64,000 nucleotides of DNA, from positions 1-64,000 of the forward strand of contig JABXIS010000054.1 in NCBI GenBank assembly GCA_013372975.1. The letters run 5' to 3'. This document shows positions 9,636-18,937 of the stretch, one piece after another. This DNA is from Alphaproteobacteria bacterium (GTDB taxonomy: Bacteria > Pseudomonadota > Alphaproteobacteria > Sphingomonadales > Kordiimonadaceae). The stretch's first letter is position 1. Each line of letters opens with the position of its first letter. Both the position numbers and the translations under genes were made by a program. Below the pieces are notes generated by a model. The model had not been told where the DNA came from, made no database searches, and saw only the letters and a program-made list of their open reading frames with translations.

Positions 9636-10781
9636 ATGTCGAAGAGAAAAGCCATGCTTGATTCGAGAAAATTCCGGGTAGGGATATTGGGTGCCAGTGG
9701 ATACACAGGAGCTGATCTCGTACGCCTGTTGATAGCGCATCCCCATGTCGAGATTGTGTTAATGACTGGAGAGCGAAAGGCAGGCAAACCCATCGGAGAG
9801 GTATTCCCGCATCTTGCGGGATATGACTTACCCGATCTCATCGCCTTGGAGGAGGTAGAGTGGCCGGCGGTCGAGCTGGATGCAGTTTTCTGTGCGTTGC
9901 CTCATGCCACCAGCCAGGAGGTGATCAAAGGTCTCCTGCACGCGACCAATCATAGCTTGCTCGATGAGATGATCGTAGAGACCGCCGGAGACCTTGCTGA
10001 TGCCATCAAAGGTGACGTTAAAGTCATCGATCTTTCCGCTGATTTCCGGCTCAGGAACACTGAAACCTATGCTGAATGGTATGGGCGCACACATACAGCG
10101 CCAGAGATACAGCCCAAGGCAGTTTATGGTCTGCCGGAATTCTACCGAGATGCAGTTAGAGAAGCGTATCTAGTTGCTTGTCCTGGCTGCTACCCAACAG
10201 CTGCGCTTCTTGCTCTCGTTCCCTTGTTGAAGGCGGGCAAAATCAGAGCAGACGATATTCTTATAGACGCCAAATCCGGTGTTTCCGGGGCAGGGCGTTC
10301 ACTTAAAGAAAATAATCTGTTCGTGGAAATAGCCGAAGCAATGCACCCATACGGTGTTGGTGCGCACCGCCACATGCCCGAGATCGAGCAGGAATTGGCG
10401 GTTGCTGCGGGGCAAGATCTTACAATCAGTTTTACACCCCATCTGGTACCTATGAACCGTGGTGAACTGGAGACAATCTATGCGAAACTTTCTCCCGGTC
10501 AGACCGTTTCTGATGTAAAGGAAATTTTGGAGCAAACATATCGGGATGAGCCTTTTGTTACTGTGCTTCGGGGAGCTGATATGCCAGCAACAAGGATGGT
10601 ACGTGGCTCAAACCACTGCGTTCTCAATGTTTTTGCAGACCGTATCCCCGGGCGTGTAATCATTGTCTCAGCGATCGACAATTTGGTGAAAGGGTCATCA
10701 GGCCAAGCAATTCAGAATATGAACCTGATGCTTGGAATCGACGAGAAGACGGGCCTGATGCAAGTGCCAATGTTTCCCTAG
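9636..10781 (+). CDS. argC: N-acetyl-gamma-glutamyl-phosphate reductase
   Basis: VGILGASGYTGADLVRLL, FCALPHATSQ, VACPGCYPTAALLALVPLL; start may be 9654. Confidence 0.97.
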   Translation: MSKRKAMLDSRKFRVGILGASGYTGADLVRLLIAHPHVEIVLMTGERKAGKPIGEVFPHLAGYDLPDLIALEEVEWPAVELDAVFCALPHATSQEVIKGLLHATNHSLLDEMIVETAGDLADAIKGDVKVIDLSADFRLRNTETYAEWYGRTHTAPEIQPKAVYGLPEFYRDAVREAYLVACPGCYPTAALLALVPLLKAGKIRADDILIDAKSGVSGAGRSLKENNLFVEIAEAMHPYGVGAHRHMPEIEQELAVAAGQDLTISFTPHLVPMNRGELETIYAKLSPGQTVSDVKEILEQTYRDEPFVTVLRGADMPATRMVRGSNHCVLNVFADRIPGRVIIVSAIDNLVKGSSGQAIQNMNLMLGIDEKTGLMQVPMFP

Positions 10782-10792
10782 ACTGGCCGGTT

Positions 10793-11389
10793 ATGACAGC
10801 AACATCAGAAATGAAGCCGCTATTTTCCGAGACACACCTTGGGGGACGGCTGACACCTTTCAAGGGTGTTTGGCCAACTCTTTCCGAAGGATCATTCGTA
10901 TTCCACGGCGCACAAATAGTAGGCGATGTGCATGTGGGTGAGGGGACTAGCATCTGGCACAATGCTGTCCTGCGTGGCGATGTTAACCATATACGCATTG
11001 GCAAACGCACCAATATCCAAGATGGCTCTGTTGTACACGTATCAACACATACATATCCGACGATCATTGGTGATGATGTGCTTGTCGCCCATATGGCTAT
11101 GCTTCATGGCTGCACGCTCCGGGACAATGCTTTTGTTGGCATGGGGGCTATTGTGATGGACAACGCAATCATTGAGGCAGATGGCATGCTGGCGGCGGGC
11201 GCGCTGCTGACGCCAGGAAAAATTGTACGCTCAGGAGAGTTGTGGGCCGGCAGGCCTGCCTCGTTTTTGCGTATGCTCACTAGTGAAGAAATTGCGAAAA
11301 ACCGAAGCATGGCAGAACACTATCGAAGGCTCGCATTGCAGCACGAGATTGATGCCTCAGGTGGGCAAAGTGAGGCACCTTACCCGTAA
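10793..11389 (+). CDS. Gamma carbonic anhydrase family protein
   Basis: Hexapeptide repeats; LRGDVNHIRIGKRTNIQDGSVVHVS, VAHMAMLHGC metal ligands retained. Confidence 0.92.
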   Translation: MTATSEMKPLFSETHLGGRLTPFKGVWPTLSEGSFVFHGAQIVGDVHVGEGTSIWHNAVLRGDVNHIRIGKRTNIQDGSVVHVSTHTYPTIIGDDVLVAHMAMLHGCTLRDNAFVGMGAIVMDNAIIEADGMLAAGALLTPGKIVRSGELWAGRPASFLRMLTSEEIAKNRSMAEHYRRLALQHEIDASGGQSEAPYP

Positions 11390-11443
11390 AGAAAATTTCA
11401 CGCCGATTGCCATTGCAATTTATACCGTGGTTAGCTAGCAAGG

Positions 11444-11480
11444 CCTCGTAACTTGTTATGTTTTATATTGTTTTACGAGG
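11444..11480 (+). promoter_or_regulatory. Inverted repeat whose 3' arm contains the sodB Shine-Dalgarno
   Basis: CCTCGTAA (11444-11451) / TTACGAGG (11473-11480), 21-nt loop, ATG at 11487. Confidence 0.55.
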
Positions 11481-11486
11481 TATCCA

Positions 11487-12098
11487 ATGAGCTTTGAACT
11501 TCCAGCCTTGCCCTATTCACAGGACGCGCTTGAGCCCCATATTTCAGCGGAAACGCTTAGCTTTCATTATGGCAAGCACCACAATGCATATGTAACCAAC
11601 CTGAACAATCTGGTTGCCGGTACTGAGTTCGAAGGCAAGAGCCTTGAAGAAATTATGAGCGCCACAGCGGGCGACGCCACAAAGGCAGGTTTGTTCAACA
11701 ATGCAGCTCAGATCTGGAACCACACTTTCTATTGGCATTCAATGACCCCAAATGGTGGCGGTAAGCCTGAAGGAGCTTTGGCAGCCAAAATTGATGCGGA
11801 TTTTGGTAGTTTCGATGCTTTTGTTGAGGCCTTTAAGGCAGCTGGCGCGACTCAGTTTGGATCAGGATGGGCATGGCTTGTACTTGACAATGCAGGCAAG
11901 CTTCAGGTCGTGAAAACACTGAATGCTGAATGTCCGCTAACTGAAGGCCAAACACCGCTGCTGACCATGGATGTTTGGGAACACGCATACTATCTGGATT
12001 TCCAGAACCGTCGACCAGACTATATTGCAACATTCCTCGCCAGCCTTCTCAATTGGGCCTTTGCTAGCGAAAATTTCGAAAAGGCGCAGGCGCAATAA
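11487..12098 (+). CDS. sodB: Superoxide dismutase (Fe/Mn type, Fe-SOD-like)
   Basis: [38 protein letters not shown]...FGSGWAWLV...[19 protein letters not shown]. Confidence 0.97.
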   Translation: MSFELPALPYSQDALEPHISAETLSFHYGKHHNAYVTNLNNLVAGTEFEGKSLEEIMSATAGDATKAGLFNNAAQIWNHTFYWHSMTPNGGGKPEGALAAKIDADFGSFDAFVEAFKAAGATQFGSGWAWLVLDNAGKLQVVKTLNAECPLTEGQTPLLTMDVWEHAYYLDFQNRRPDYIATFLASLLNWAFASENFEKAQAQ

Positions 12099-12138
12099 GG
12101 CTATAAGTTGCTGAAAATATAGTGAATTAGATATAAGA

Positions 12139-12167
12139 AAAGGGCCGAAACCTCGGCCCTTTTTTTG
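12139..12167 (+). terminator. Rho-independent terminator after sodB
   Basis: AAAGGGCCGA-aacc-TCGGCCCTTTTTTT. Confidence 0.88.
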
Positions 12168-12188
12168 TGTTTAACATCTGAAAAGCTA

Positions 12189-12770
12189 TTACCAGCCCAT
12201 TGCACCATTTTGTGCGCTCACCATGCAAAACAGCATTGGGATAGACAACAAGGTGTTTGTGCGGCTGAACAGCATCGCCTTGCGTGCCGCAGCAGGTTTG
12301 GCGTCAGCCTCAGCCTCAATGATGCCCAAAGCCACTTTCTGGTTAGGCCAGATGACAAACCAAACGTTAAACCACATGATAATACCGAGCCACATTCCAA
12401 TTCCAATGGCACGGCTGCCTTCCGCCAAGGTCATGGCATCAACCAGATATCCATTGAAGTGCGCGAGGAGAAGTCCGCTCAGTATCGTGAACATTGCCCC
12501 CCAACGGAACCACCAAAGTGCCTTAGGAGCAATATGCTTCCCAATTGCCGGTTTCTGTTCATCAGGGATGGACGGCATGGTCGGAATCTGAACAAAGTTG
12601 AAGTACCATAGAAGGCCAATCCACATAACCCCTGCCAAAACGTGTGCATATCGCGCGTAAAATGCCATCTCATACGCCACACCGCCTTGTGTCATCCAGA
12701 CAAACAACGCAATCATTACGACAAAGCCTGCGATTACCGTATTTTGTATCGATTCAAGAATTTTTCCCAT
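12189..12770 (-). CDS. Short urate hydroxylase PuuD-like (Urate_ox_N) membrane protein
   Basis: ARYAHVLAGVMWIGLLWYFNFVQIP; several TM helices; no cytochrome c CxxCH domain. Confidence 0.7.
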   Translation of the reverse strand: MGKILESIQNTVIAGFVVMIALFVWMTQGGVAYEMAFYARYAHVLAGVMWIGLLWYFNFVQIPTMPSIPDEQKPAIGKHIAPKALWWFRWGAMFTILSGLLLAHFNGYLVDAMTLAEGSRAIGIGMWLGIIMWFNVWFVIWPNQKVALGIIEAEADAKPAAARKAMLFSRTNTLLSIPMLFCMVSAQNGAMGW

Positions 12771-12862
12771 TTCTGAGCTCCCCTAATTTTGAGTAACTGT
12801 GTTGTTACCCCCCAACCCAAATCTTACTGTTTAGGTCAAGGTTCCACAAGGAAAACAATAGG

Positions 12863-13714
12863 ATGCATCAATGGAGCCTGAACTTGCTTTATAATCAGTT
12901 GCATTTTCCCGGCACTATGGCCAAGGTGCCCGCCATGACAAATATTCAGGAAAATATACAGTATTGCCGCACTTTGGTTCAGGATCAGGATCTGGACCGT
13001 TACTACCTAAGCCTGTTTGCACCTGACTCCGTTCGTATGCATATGTGGGCGATACTGGCGTTCAATTGTGAGGTCTCAAACATTGTTGGCAAGGTATCCG
13101 AGCCAATGCTGGCTGAAATACGGTTGCAGTGGTGGCGCGAAGCCTTCGATAGCATTCTTGAGAGCCAGCCTCGTAAGCATCCTGTAGTGGAGCAGTTGGC
13201 CAATCTGCCTGACTTTGGGCGCATTCGGTACCATCTGGACAAAGTTTTGGATGCGTGGAGTATTTTTCACGAGGAAGATAGAGCAACTGTTAGTGCTCTT
13301 GAGTGTCATGCTGAAAATACAGGCGGTTCGATAAATGTGGCTCTACTTCATGTTCTTTCGCCAAACGCATTATCGAGCGATGCCGGTCCCGTGCGGCAAG
13401 CCGGGAAAGTCTTTTCATTATTGGCGGGTATTCGTGCCGTTAATAGGCGTGAAACAGGGGGAACAGATGCGAAGGCCCTACAAGCCACACTGAAGCGTAT
13501 CGGCGACAAATTAAAACCTGAACTCTCAGAGATGCGAGCAATTCAATTTACTACCAGAACAACATCAATCCTAATGGCAGCTAACGGCATTAGCGATCTG
13601 TACTTACGTGATCTGGAGCGGGCAAAGTTTAATATAGATGAAATCTCATTAGACAAACCAAGTCGTTTCAGAAAGCTGTTTGCTCTTCTAAAATATCATA
13701 TGTTCTCAAAATAA
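12863..13714 (+). CDS. Squalene/phytoene synthase family protein (NDUFAF6-like); start uncertain (12917 or 12935 also possible)
   Basis: YCRTLVQDQDLDRYYLSLFAPDSVR...AEIRLQWWREAFDSIL. Confidence 0.8.
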   Translation: MHQWSLNLLYNQLHFPGTMAKVPAMTNIQENIQYCRTLVQDQDLDRYYLSLFAPDSVRMHMWAILAFNCEVSNIVGKVSEPMLAEIRLQWWREAFDSILESQPRKHPVVEQLANLPDFGRIRYHLDKVLDAWSIFHEEDRATVSALECHAENTGGSINVALLHVLSPNALSSDAGPVRQAGKVFSLLAGIRAVNRRETGGTDAKALQATLKRIGDKLKPELSEMRAIQFTTRTTSILMAANGISDLYLRDLERAKFNIDEISLDKPSRFRKLFALLKYHMFSK

Positions 13715-13778
13715 AGCCAAAAGCCCGCGAATCATGAATTCGCAGGCAACTAACTTCAGAAGCTGGCGTTTTGCGCAG

Positions 13779-13961
13779 CTAGGCTTGAATGTCTACTTTT
13801 TCGCCAACGCCGGGACCAGTGTCAGAAGCTTCTACTTCTTTCCGCTCGATCTCGGAATCTTCCGCAGCTTTGCGTTCCGTGGCAGCAGACTCAAGCGCAC
13901 CAGACCGACCTTGCCCTGCAATCGCAGCAACATTGGTATTGGCTGTTCCTTGAATGTCCAT
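13779..13961 (-). CDS. Small acidic hypothetical protein (60 aa)
   Basis: Start preceded by GGAG-caaagaaa-ATG; low-complexity acidic composition MDIQGTANTNVAAIAGQGRSGALESAATERK. Confidence 0.45.
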   Translation of the reverse strand: MDIQGTANTNVAAIAGQGRSGALESAATERKAAEDSEIERKEVEASDTGPGVGEKVDIQA

Positions 13962-14106
13962 TTTCTTTGCTCCAACTGCGTGCGTTTACCCATGACACAC
14001 GCTCTCTCAGCTCGTAGACTATACAACAAAACACACGGAAACCCAAGTTTTTTACAAAGTTTGGAGTTTGCTGTGCCCTAAACGAGATACTCGGGAGCAA
14101 AAAAGC

Positions 14107-14979
14107 GTGAAAATATCGACTGTTAAAAGTCTGGCGTTGTTCATTTTGCTATTTAGCTTAACAGCTTGTGCGGGCACAGCCCCTTCAAAACGAGCAACGG
14201 ACGGAGAAGGCCCCATTTCCGCCTATGCCAGAAACGCCCTCGCAACGAACAACCCTGAAGGGCTGGTAAAGATTGGCGAAGGTTTTGAACGTTCCGGTAA
14301 CCTGGAAAGTGCATATAATTTATATGGCCAGGCCATGGCCGCGGCACCGGATCTACTTGCGCCGCGATTGGGAATTGCTCGGGTACTAGGGAAAATGGGC
14401 CGAACAGATGCAGCGCTTAATATGCTGGATTTGCTGGCAATTGAATATCCGGGCAATGTTGAGCTAGGGAAGGCCAGGATTGAGTTTCTGGTCAGAGAGG
14501 CGAGGTATTCGGAGGCGGACGATATTGCCAAAGGTATAATAGCAGCGGGTGTGGAAGACGGCTTTCTATGGGATGTGGCAGGCCGTTTGGCGCAGGTTGA
14601 AGGTGACGTAAAACGCGCCAGGGCTATGTTTGATCACGCACTTGCGCAACCTGAAAGTCAATCAGAAGCCCTGCGGCATATGGCACTGTCTTTCGCTATT
14701 GAAGGCGCCTATGACAGCGCGGTCGCATTACTTCAAAGGGCAATGAATAACCCTGTTACAGCCTTGGATGCCAAACGTAGTCTTGCAATGGTTTACGCGC
14801 TATCAGGCCAAGTAAAAGCCGCAAGGGTAATTGCCTTGAGCGCAATGAACCAGCAGGAAGTTAGTACTTTGGCACCGCTTTACCGCGTTCTTGCAGAATT
14901 GGATAGCAGAACACAGGCGACAGCCTTGATGTTTGATCACATTCCGTCTGAGGCTTTTAAAGCGCCACATCTGCAATGA
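14107..14979 (+). CDS. TPR-repeat lipoprotein (TadD-like)
   Basis: GTG start; lipobox FSLTAC; TPR-like helices NLESAYNLYGQAMAAAPDLLAPRLGIARVLGKMGRTDAALNML. Confidence 0.75.
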   Translation: MKISTVKSLALFILLFSLTACAGTAPSKRATDGEGPISAYARNALATNNPEGLVKIGEGFERSGNLESAYNLYGQAMAAAPDLLAPRLGIARVLGKMGRTDAALNMLDLLAIEYPGNVELGKARIEFLVREARYSEADDIAKGIIAAGVEDGFLWDVAGRLAQVEGDVKRARAMFDHALAQPESQSEALRHMALSFAIEGAYDSAVALLQRAMNNPVTALDAKRSLAMVYALSGQVKAARVIALSAMNQQEVSTLAPLYRVLAELDSRTQATALMFDHIPSEAFKAPHLQ

Positions 14980-15065
14980 GGCACTTTGACCACTTGAACC
15001 TGTTTGCCAACAAGGGTAAGCATGCATCGCACGCGAAGAGAATAGAGTAAACCAAAGGAAATTCA

Positions 15066-15356
15066 GTGAAGCAGTGTCGTGATATGTCTGAGATCAGGGA
15101 AGAAATTGATCGGGTAGACAGGTTGATTGTTCCTCTTCTTCTTGAACGATTGGGCTATATCGCACAGGCAGGGCACATCAAGACGAGCCGCGACACAGTT
15201 AGGGATGAATGGCGTGTTGAGGATGTCGTTGCGAAGGTTAGGGCTGAGGCCATTTCCTGCAAAGGGAATGAACAATATATTGAAGAAATATATCGCCATT
15301 TGATCGAATGGAGTATCAATCACGAATTTGACGTTTGGGACGAAGCCCACCAATAA
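15066..15356 (+). CDS. Chorismate mutase (AroQ-type small domain)
   Basis: GTG start; MSEIREEIDRVDRLIVPLLLERLGYIAQAGHIK...VEDVVAKVRAEA...YIEEIYRHLIEWSI. Confidence 0.85.
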   Translation: MKQCRDMSEIREEIDRVDRLIVPLLLERLGYIAQAGHIKTSRDTVRDEWRVEDVVAKVRAEAISCKGNEQYIEEIYRHLIEWSINHEFDVWDEAHQ

Positions 15357-15366
15357 AATTCTCAGA

Positions 15367-15699
15367 TCACTTACTGCAGCCGATGCAAAGGGGCGTTGTG
15401 GGATCAATCTCCAGTCGCTTTTCTGAAATTTCTTCTCCGCAGTTCAAACAATACCCGAATTCATCGATGTTCAGACGCTCCAAGGCAGCATCAATCCGGC
15501 ATAGCGTCGTTTTGCGGCGCTCGGAAATCGCATTATTCATAGCCTGTTCCTGCAATGCATCTATACGGGAAAGCCTGCCAACCCGTGTTTGATCCAACTC
15601 GACCGTTCCTCGGCTTGACGACGAATCGTCATCGATTTCTAAAAGTCCCCGCTTTAGTTCGAGGAGTATTTCTCGCCATTTGGCTTGATTTTTTTGCAT
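15367..15699 (-). CDS. TraR/DksA-type zinc finger protein
   Basis: LDQTRVGRLSRIDALQEQAMNNA...CRIDAALERLNIDEFGYCLNCGEEISEKRLEIDPTTPLCIGC. Confidence 0.88.
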   Translation of the reverse strand: MQKNQAKWREILLELKRGLLEIDDDSSSSRGTVELDQTRVGRLSRIDALQEQAMNNAISERRKTTLCRIDAALERLNIDEFGYCLNCGEEISEKRLEIDPTTPLCIGCSK

Positions 15700-15918
15700 G
15701 CTTTTTCCAAGCGGCATCATTGTTAGCTTAGGCCAGCATATACGAACTGCTTGGTTTACAGTAGAGATTCTGGTTCCTGATAACGGAGTCAAGTTAGGTC
15801 CTTGAACACCTCTCTGGTGTTGAAGGTGTGGAATTTTAGAATTCCATTTGATTTAAGGGGAAAGCAGATATATTCATAAATCTGTAGCAATTACCGGGTT
15901 TTCTCGGGGAGCTACCTG

Positions 15919-15951
15919 ACCCAGAGGGCTTACCCCCATCGCCCTCTGGGT
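15919..15951. repeat. Perfect 11-bp inverted repeat, possible transcription terminator/attenuator
   Basis: ACCCAGAGGGC-ttacccccatc-GCCCTCTGGGT. Confidence 0.6.
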
Positions 15952-15971
15952 TTCTGATTCCCGGAACATTG

Positions 15972-17054
15972 TTATTCGGCGGCGGATTTTCCTGCCTCAA
16001 CAACACCGTCTACATACTGACGGCGCGCGTCATGTTCAGCGGCAACTGCCATGTCATTTGCTTGCTGCGCTTCGATATCAATGTTTGCAAAACCCAAAAT
16101 TCCCATTTGCCCGTATGCATGCTGTATTTTGTCACCCCATAGCCCGATATCTTTCACGATCGGCACAATCCGACTGAACAGGTTTGTCCGGAACATGCGC
16201 ATGCCTTCGCTGTTTTCCAGAAAATCCAGACATTCTTTCATTGGGTATCCAAGATTTTCCCAGACCTCCTTATTCTGAAAACGATCCCGCATCAGGTAGC
16301 AGGCTTCTATCAAGAATTCCTCTCGTTCATCCCGCTCGGCTTGAGTGAGCTCGGGATAATATTCTCTGAGTGCCAGGCGTCCGAATGCAACATGGCGCGC
16401 TTCATCCTGCATTACATAGGCATTCACTGCAGAGGCGAGGGGGTCTGTTCCATTATCGCGGATGGTGGAAAATGCCGCTAGTGCAAGGCCCTCAATTACC
16501 ACCTGCATTCCCAGATATGTCATGTCCCATCGGCTATCCCTTAATACCTGATCGAGCAGTGTCTTGAGTGGGCCGGTTATCGGATAGGAAAGGCCAATCT
16601 TCTCCACCAGCTTTTTATAGGTTTCAACATGACGGGCCTCATCCATGACCTGCGTGGCTGCATAAAATTTGGCTTCGGTATCGGGAACGTTGGTGACTAT
16701 CTTTGCGCTGCAAATCAGGGCGCCTTGCTCACCGTGAAGGAATTGGGAATTGCTCCAGGCAGCCTGATGGCGCCGCGCTTCGCCTTGCTCCTTGGGAGAC
16801 ATCTTCATGAAAAAGTCGGCACCATAGAGCGGGAAGAATTCTATAGGTATACCGAGCGGGTTGTCTGGATCCAATTCGTGAGACCAATCAATACGTGTTT
16901 CGGTATCCCACTGCATATTTTTGCCCTTGGAATACAGACCCAACAAATCTTTTCGATCGTCACTATAATGCCAGTTAAAGAGGGCCTCATAATCCTGAGG
17001 AATTTCCCATGCGCTGTCTTCCAGTGCCATCGCGTAAAGCGGATCCAAAGCCAT
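15972..17054 (-). CDS. Ferritin-like di-iron domain protein
   Basis: Two DEARH motifs (QVMDEARHVETYKK; VMQDEARHVAFGR) with upstream Glu residues (LHGEQGALICSAK; VVIEGLALAAF). Confidence 0.82.
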   Translation of the reverse strand: MALDPLYAMALEDSAWEIPQDYEALFNWHYSDDRKDLLGLYSKGKNMQWDTETRIDWSHELDPDNPLGIPIEFFPLYGADFFMKMSPKEQGEARRHQAAWSNSQFLHGEQGALICSAKIVTNVPDTEAKFYAATQVMDEARHVETYKKLVEKIGLSYPITGPLKTLLDQVLRDSRWDMTYLGMQVVIEGLALAAFSTIRDNGTDPLASAVNAYVMQDEARHVAFGRLALREYYPELTQAERDEREEFLIEACYLMRDRFQNKEVWENLGYPMKECLDFLENSEGMRMFRTNLFSRIVPIVKDIGLWGDKIQHAYGQMGILGFANIDIEAQQANDMAVAAEHDARRQYVDGVVEAGKSAAE

Positions 17055-17133
17055 TTCTTTCCCTTCCTCAAATGCCGAACACCAATAGTGGACGCTCAAG
17101 TCTAGAAAAAAAGCACGACACAGGCAAGGTTAA

Positions 17134-17147
17134 TGATAACATTATCA
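17134..17147. promoter_or_regulatory. AT-rich palindrome upstream of ferritin-like gene (putative operator)
   Basis: TGATAA-CA-TTATCA about 80 bp upstream of the ATG. Confidence 0.35.
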
Positions 17148-17159
17148 ATAGCTGGTAAA

Positions 17160-17192
17160 GAAAAAAGGCAGCCGCGAAAACACGCGACTGCC
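17160..17192 (-). terminator. Rho-independent terminator after amtB
   Basis: Minus strand GGCAGTCGCG-tgtttt-CGCGGCTGCC-TTTTTT. Confidence 0.85.
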
Positions 17193-17234
17193 AAGGTACC
17201 AGGGAGAGAAGGGCTCCGAGGTTAAAGAGGTAGA

Positions 17235-18581
17235 TTAGAAACTCAGTTTTTGAGAACCCCGACCAAATTCGGGATAAGCCTCAAGGCCAAGTTCTGCGAG
17301 GTCAGAGCCAAGCTCTTCTTCTTCGTCGCTGAGGCGAATGCCAATGGTATATTTGAGCGCGAGCCAAACTACGGCACTCATCACAACCACATATGCGCCA
17401 ATTGCCAACACGCCGATAAGTTGGGCCATGAAAGTGATGTCAGGATTGGTAATGGCGACAGCCAGCGTGCCCCAAATACCGCAAACCAGGTGCACAGAGA
17501 TTGCACCAACAACATCATCAATTTTCAGCTTGTCGAAGAATGGCACCGCGAATACCACCAAAGCACCGCCAACGGCGCCGATGAGTGTGGCTTCCAGCGG
17601 CAGAGGTGTATCAGGGCCTGCGGTGATGGATACAAGGCCAGCCAAAGCGCCGTTTAACACCATGGAAAGATCCACTTTCTTGTATACAAGTTTGGTCACG
17701 ATAGCAGCCGCAAACGCACCACCAGCGGCAGCCATATTCGTGTTTACGAAGATATTTGAGATTGCAATGCTGTCGCCCGCAGACGCCATTGCGAGCTGCG
17801 AAGCGCCGTTAAAGCCGAACCACCCAAACCACAGGATAAACGTACCAAGAGTCGCAAGCGGCAGGCTGGAACCCGGCATTGGGCGAACCTTGCCGTCAGC
17901 GCTGTAGCGGCCAAGACGCGGGCCCAGGATGATGGCGCCCACAAGCGCCGCCCAGCCACCTGTAGAGTGAACCAGTGTTGAGCCTGCAAAGTCGGCAAAC
18001 TCTGAACCAAATGCTTCGACGAAGCCTTCAGAGTTAAGCCAACCGCCACCCCATTCCCAGGAGCCTTGAATTGGATAAATGAGGCCGGCAAGAATAGCTG
18101 TGAAGATAAGGAATGGAAACAACTTGATGCGCTCGGCAACGGTGCCGGAAACAATAGAGGCTGTAGTTGCTACAAAAACCATCTGAAAAAAGAAATCCGA
18201 ACCAGCGGCGTAAGTAGCACCACCCTCAGCCAGAGCAGTGGAATCGTCTGGTGACCACAAAGAGAAGAAGGTGCCGAAGTAGCCTGACACATCCTGGTAC
18301 ATCAGGTTATAGCCCATCAGCATCCACATGATGCAAGCGATGGCATAGAGTGCAACATTCTTAACACAGATGTCCGCAACGTTTTTTGAGCGAACGAGGC
18401 CAGCTTCAAGCATCGCGAAGCCCGCAGCCATCCACATCACCAGGAAACCGCCAATGAGGAACAAAAGCGAATTCAGTATGTAGGCTGTTTCTGCGCTTAC
18501 TTCAGCCAGGGCAGGGGCGGAAAGGAGTCCGGCGCCAAGACCGGCCAGCAATAATTTTTTGGAAAATGATTGAATATACAT
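17235..18581 (-). CDS. amtB: Ammonium transporter
   Basis: WMAAGFAMLEAGLVRSKN, TTASIVSGTVAERIK, DFAGSTLVHSTGGWAALVGA. Confidence 0.97.
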   Translation of the reverse strand: MYIQSFSKKLLLAGLGAGLLSAPALAEVSAETAYILNSLLFLIGGFLVMWMAAGFAMLEAGLVRSKNVADICVKNVALYAIACIMWMLMGYNLMYQDVSGYFGTFFSLWSPDDSTALAEGGATYAAGSDFFFQMVFVATTASIVSGTVAERIKLFPFLIFTAILAGLIYPIQGSWEWGGGWLNSEGFVEAFGSEFADFAGSTLVHSTGGWAALVGAIILGPRLGRYSADGKVRPMPGSSLPLATLGTFILWFGWFGFNGASQLAMASAGDSIAISNIFVNTNMAAAGGAFAAAIVTKLVYKKVDLSMVLNGALAGLVSITAGPDTPLPLEATLIGAVGGALVVFAVPFFDKLKIDDVVGAISVHLVCGIWGTLAVAITNPDITFMAQLIGVLAIGAYVVVMSAVVWLALKYTIGIRLSDEEEELGSDLAELGLEAYPEFGRGSQKLSF

Positions 18582-18593
18582 ATGGAAACTCCC

Positions 18594-18932
18594 TTAAAGC
18601 GCCGCTGAATCTGTCTCGCCAGTCCGTATGCGGATGACCTGACTGAGATCGAGGACAAAAATCTTGCCGTCACCGATTTGGCCTGTATGCCCGGCCTGCT
18701 GAATTGCCTCTATTGCCTGGACGGCCACGCCGTCGTCGGTCGCGACCTCAAGTTTCACCTTCGGCAGGAAGTGCACTTCATACTCAGCACCTCGATAGAT
18801 TTCTTTTTGGCCGCGCTGACGCCCGTATCCCTGAACTTCAGTTACCGTCATCCCGTTGATACCCAATTCACCGAGGGCATCTCGGACAGGATCAAGGCGA
18901 TGAGGTTTAATAATTGCTATGATGTATTTCAT
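18594..18932 (-). CDS. glnK: Nitrogen regulatory protein P-II
   Basis: MKYIIAIIKPHRLDPVRDALGELGINGMTVTEVQGYGRQRGQKEIYRGAEYEVHFLPKVKLE; Tyr51 T-loop present; paired with amtB. Confidence 0.96.
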   Translation of the reverse strand: MKYIIAIIKPHRLDPVRDALGELGINGMTVTEVQGYGRQRGQKEIYRGAEYEVHFLPKVKLEVATDDGVAVQAIEAIQQAGHTGQIGDGKIFVLDLSQVIRIRTGETDSAAL

Positions 18933-18937
18933 AACTG

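Noticed and set aside
15829-15846. TGGAATT-ttag-AATTCCA palindrome upstream of the DksA-type gene, as an Irr/ICE box
   Set aside because: Matches only half of the ICE consensus; regulatory assignment would be guesswork.
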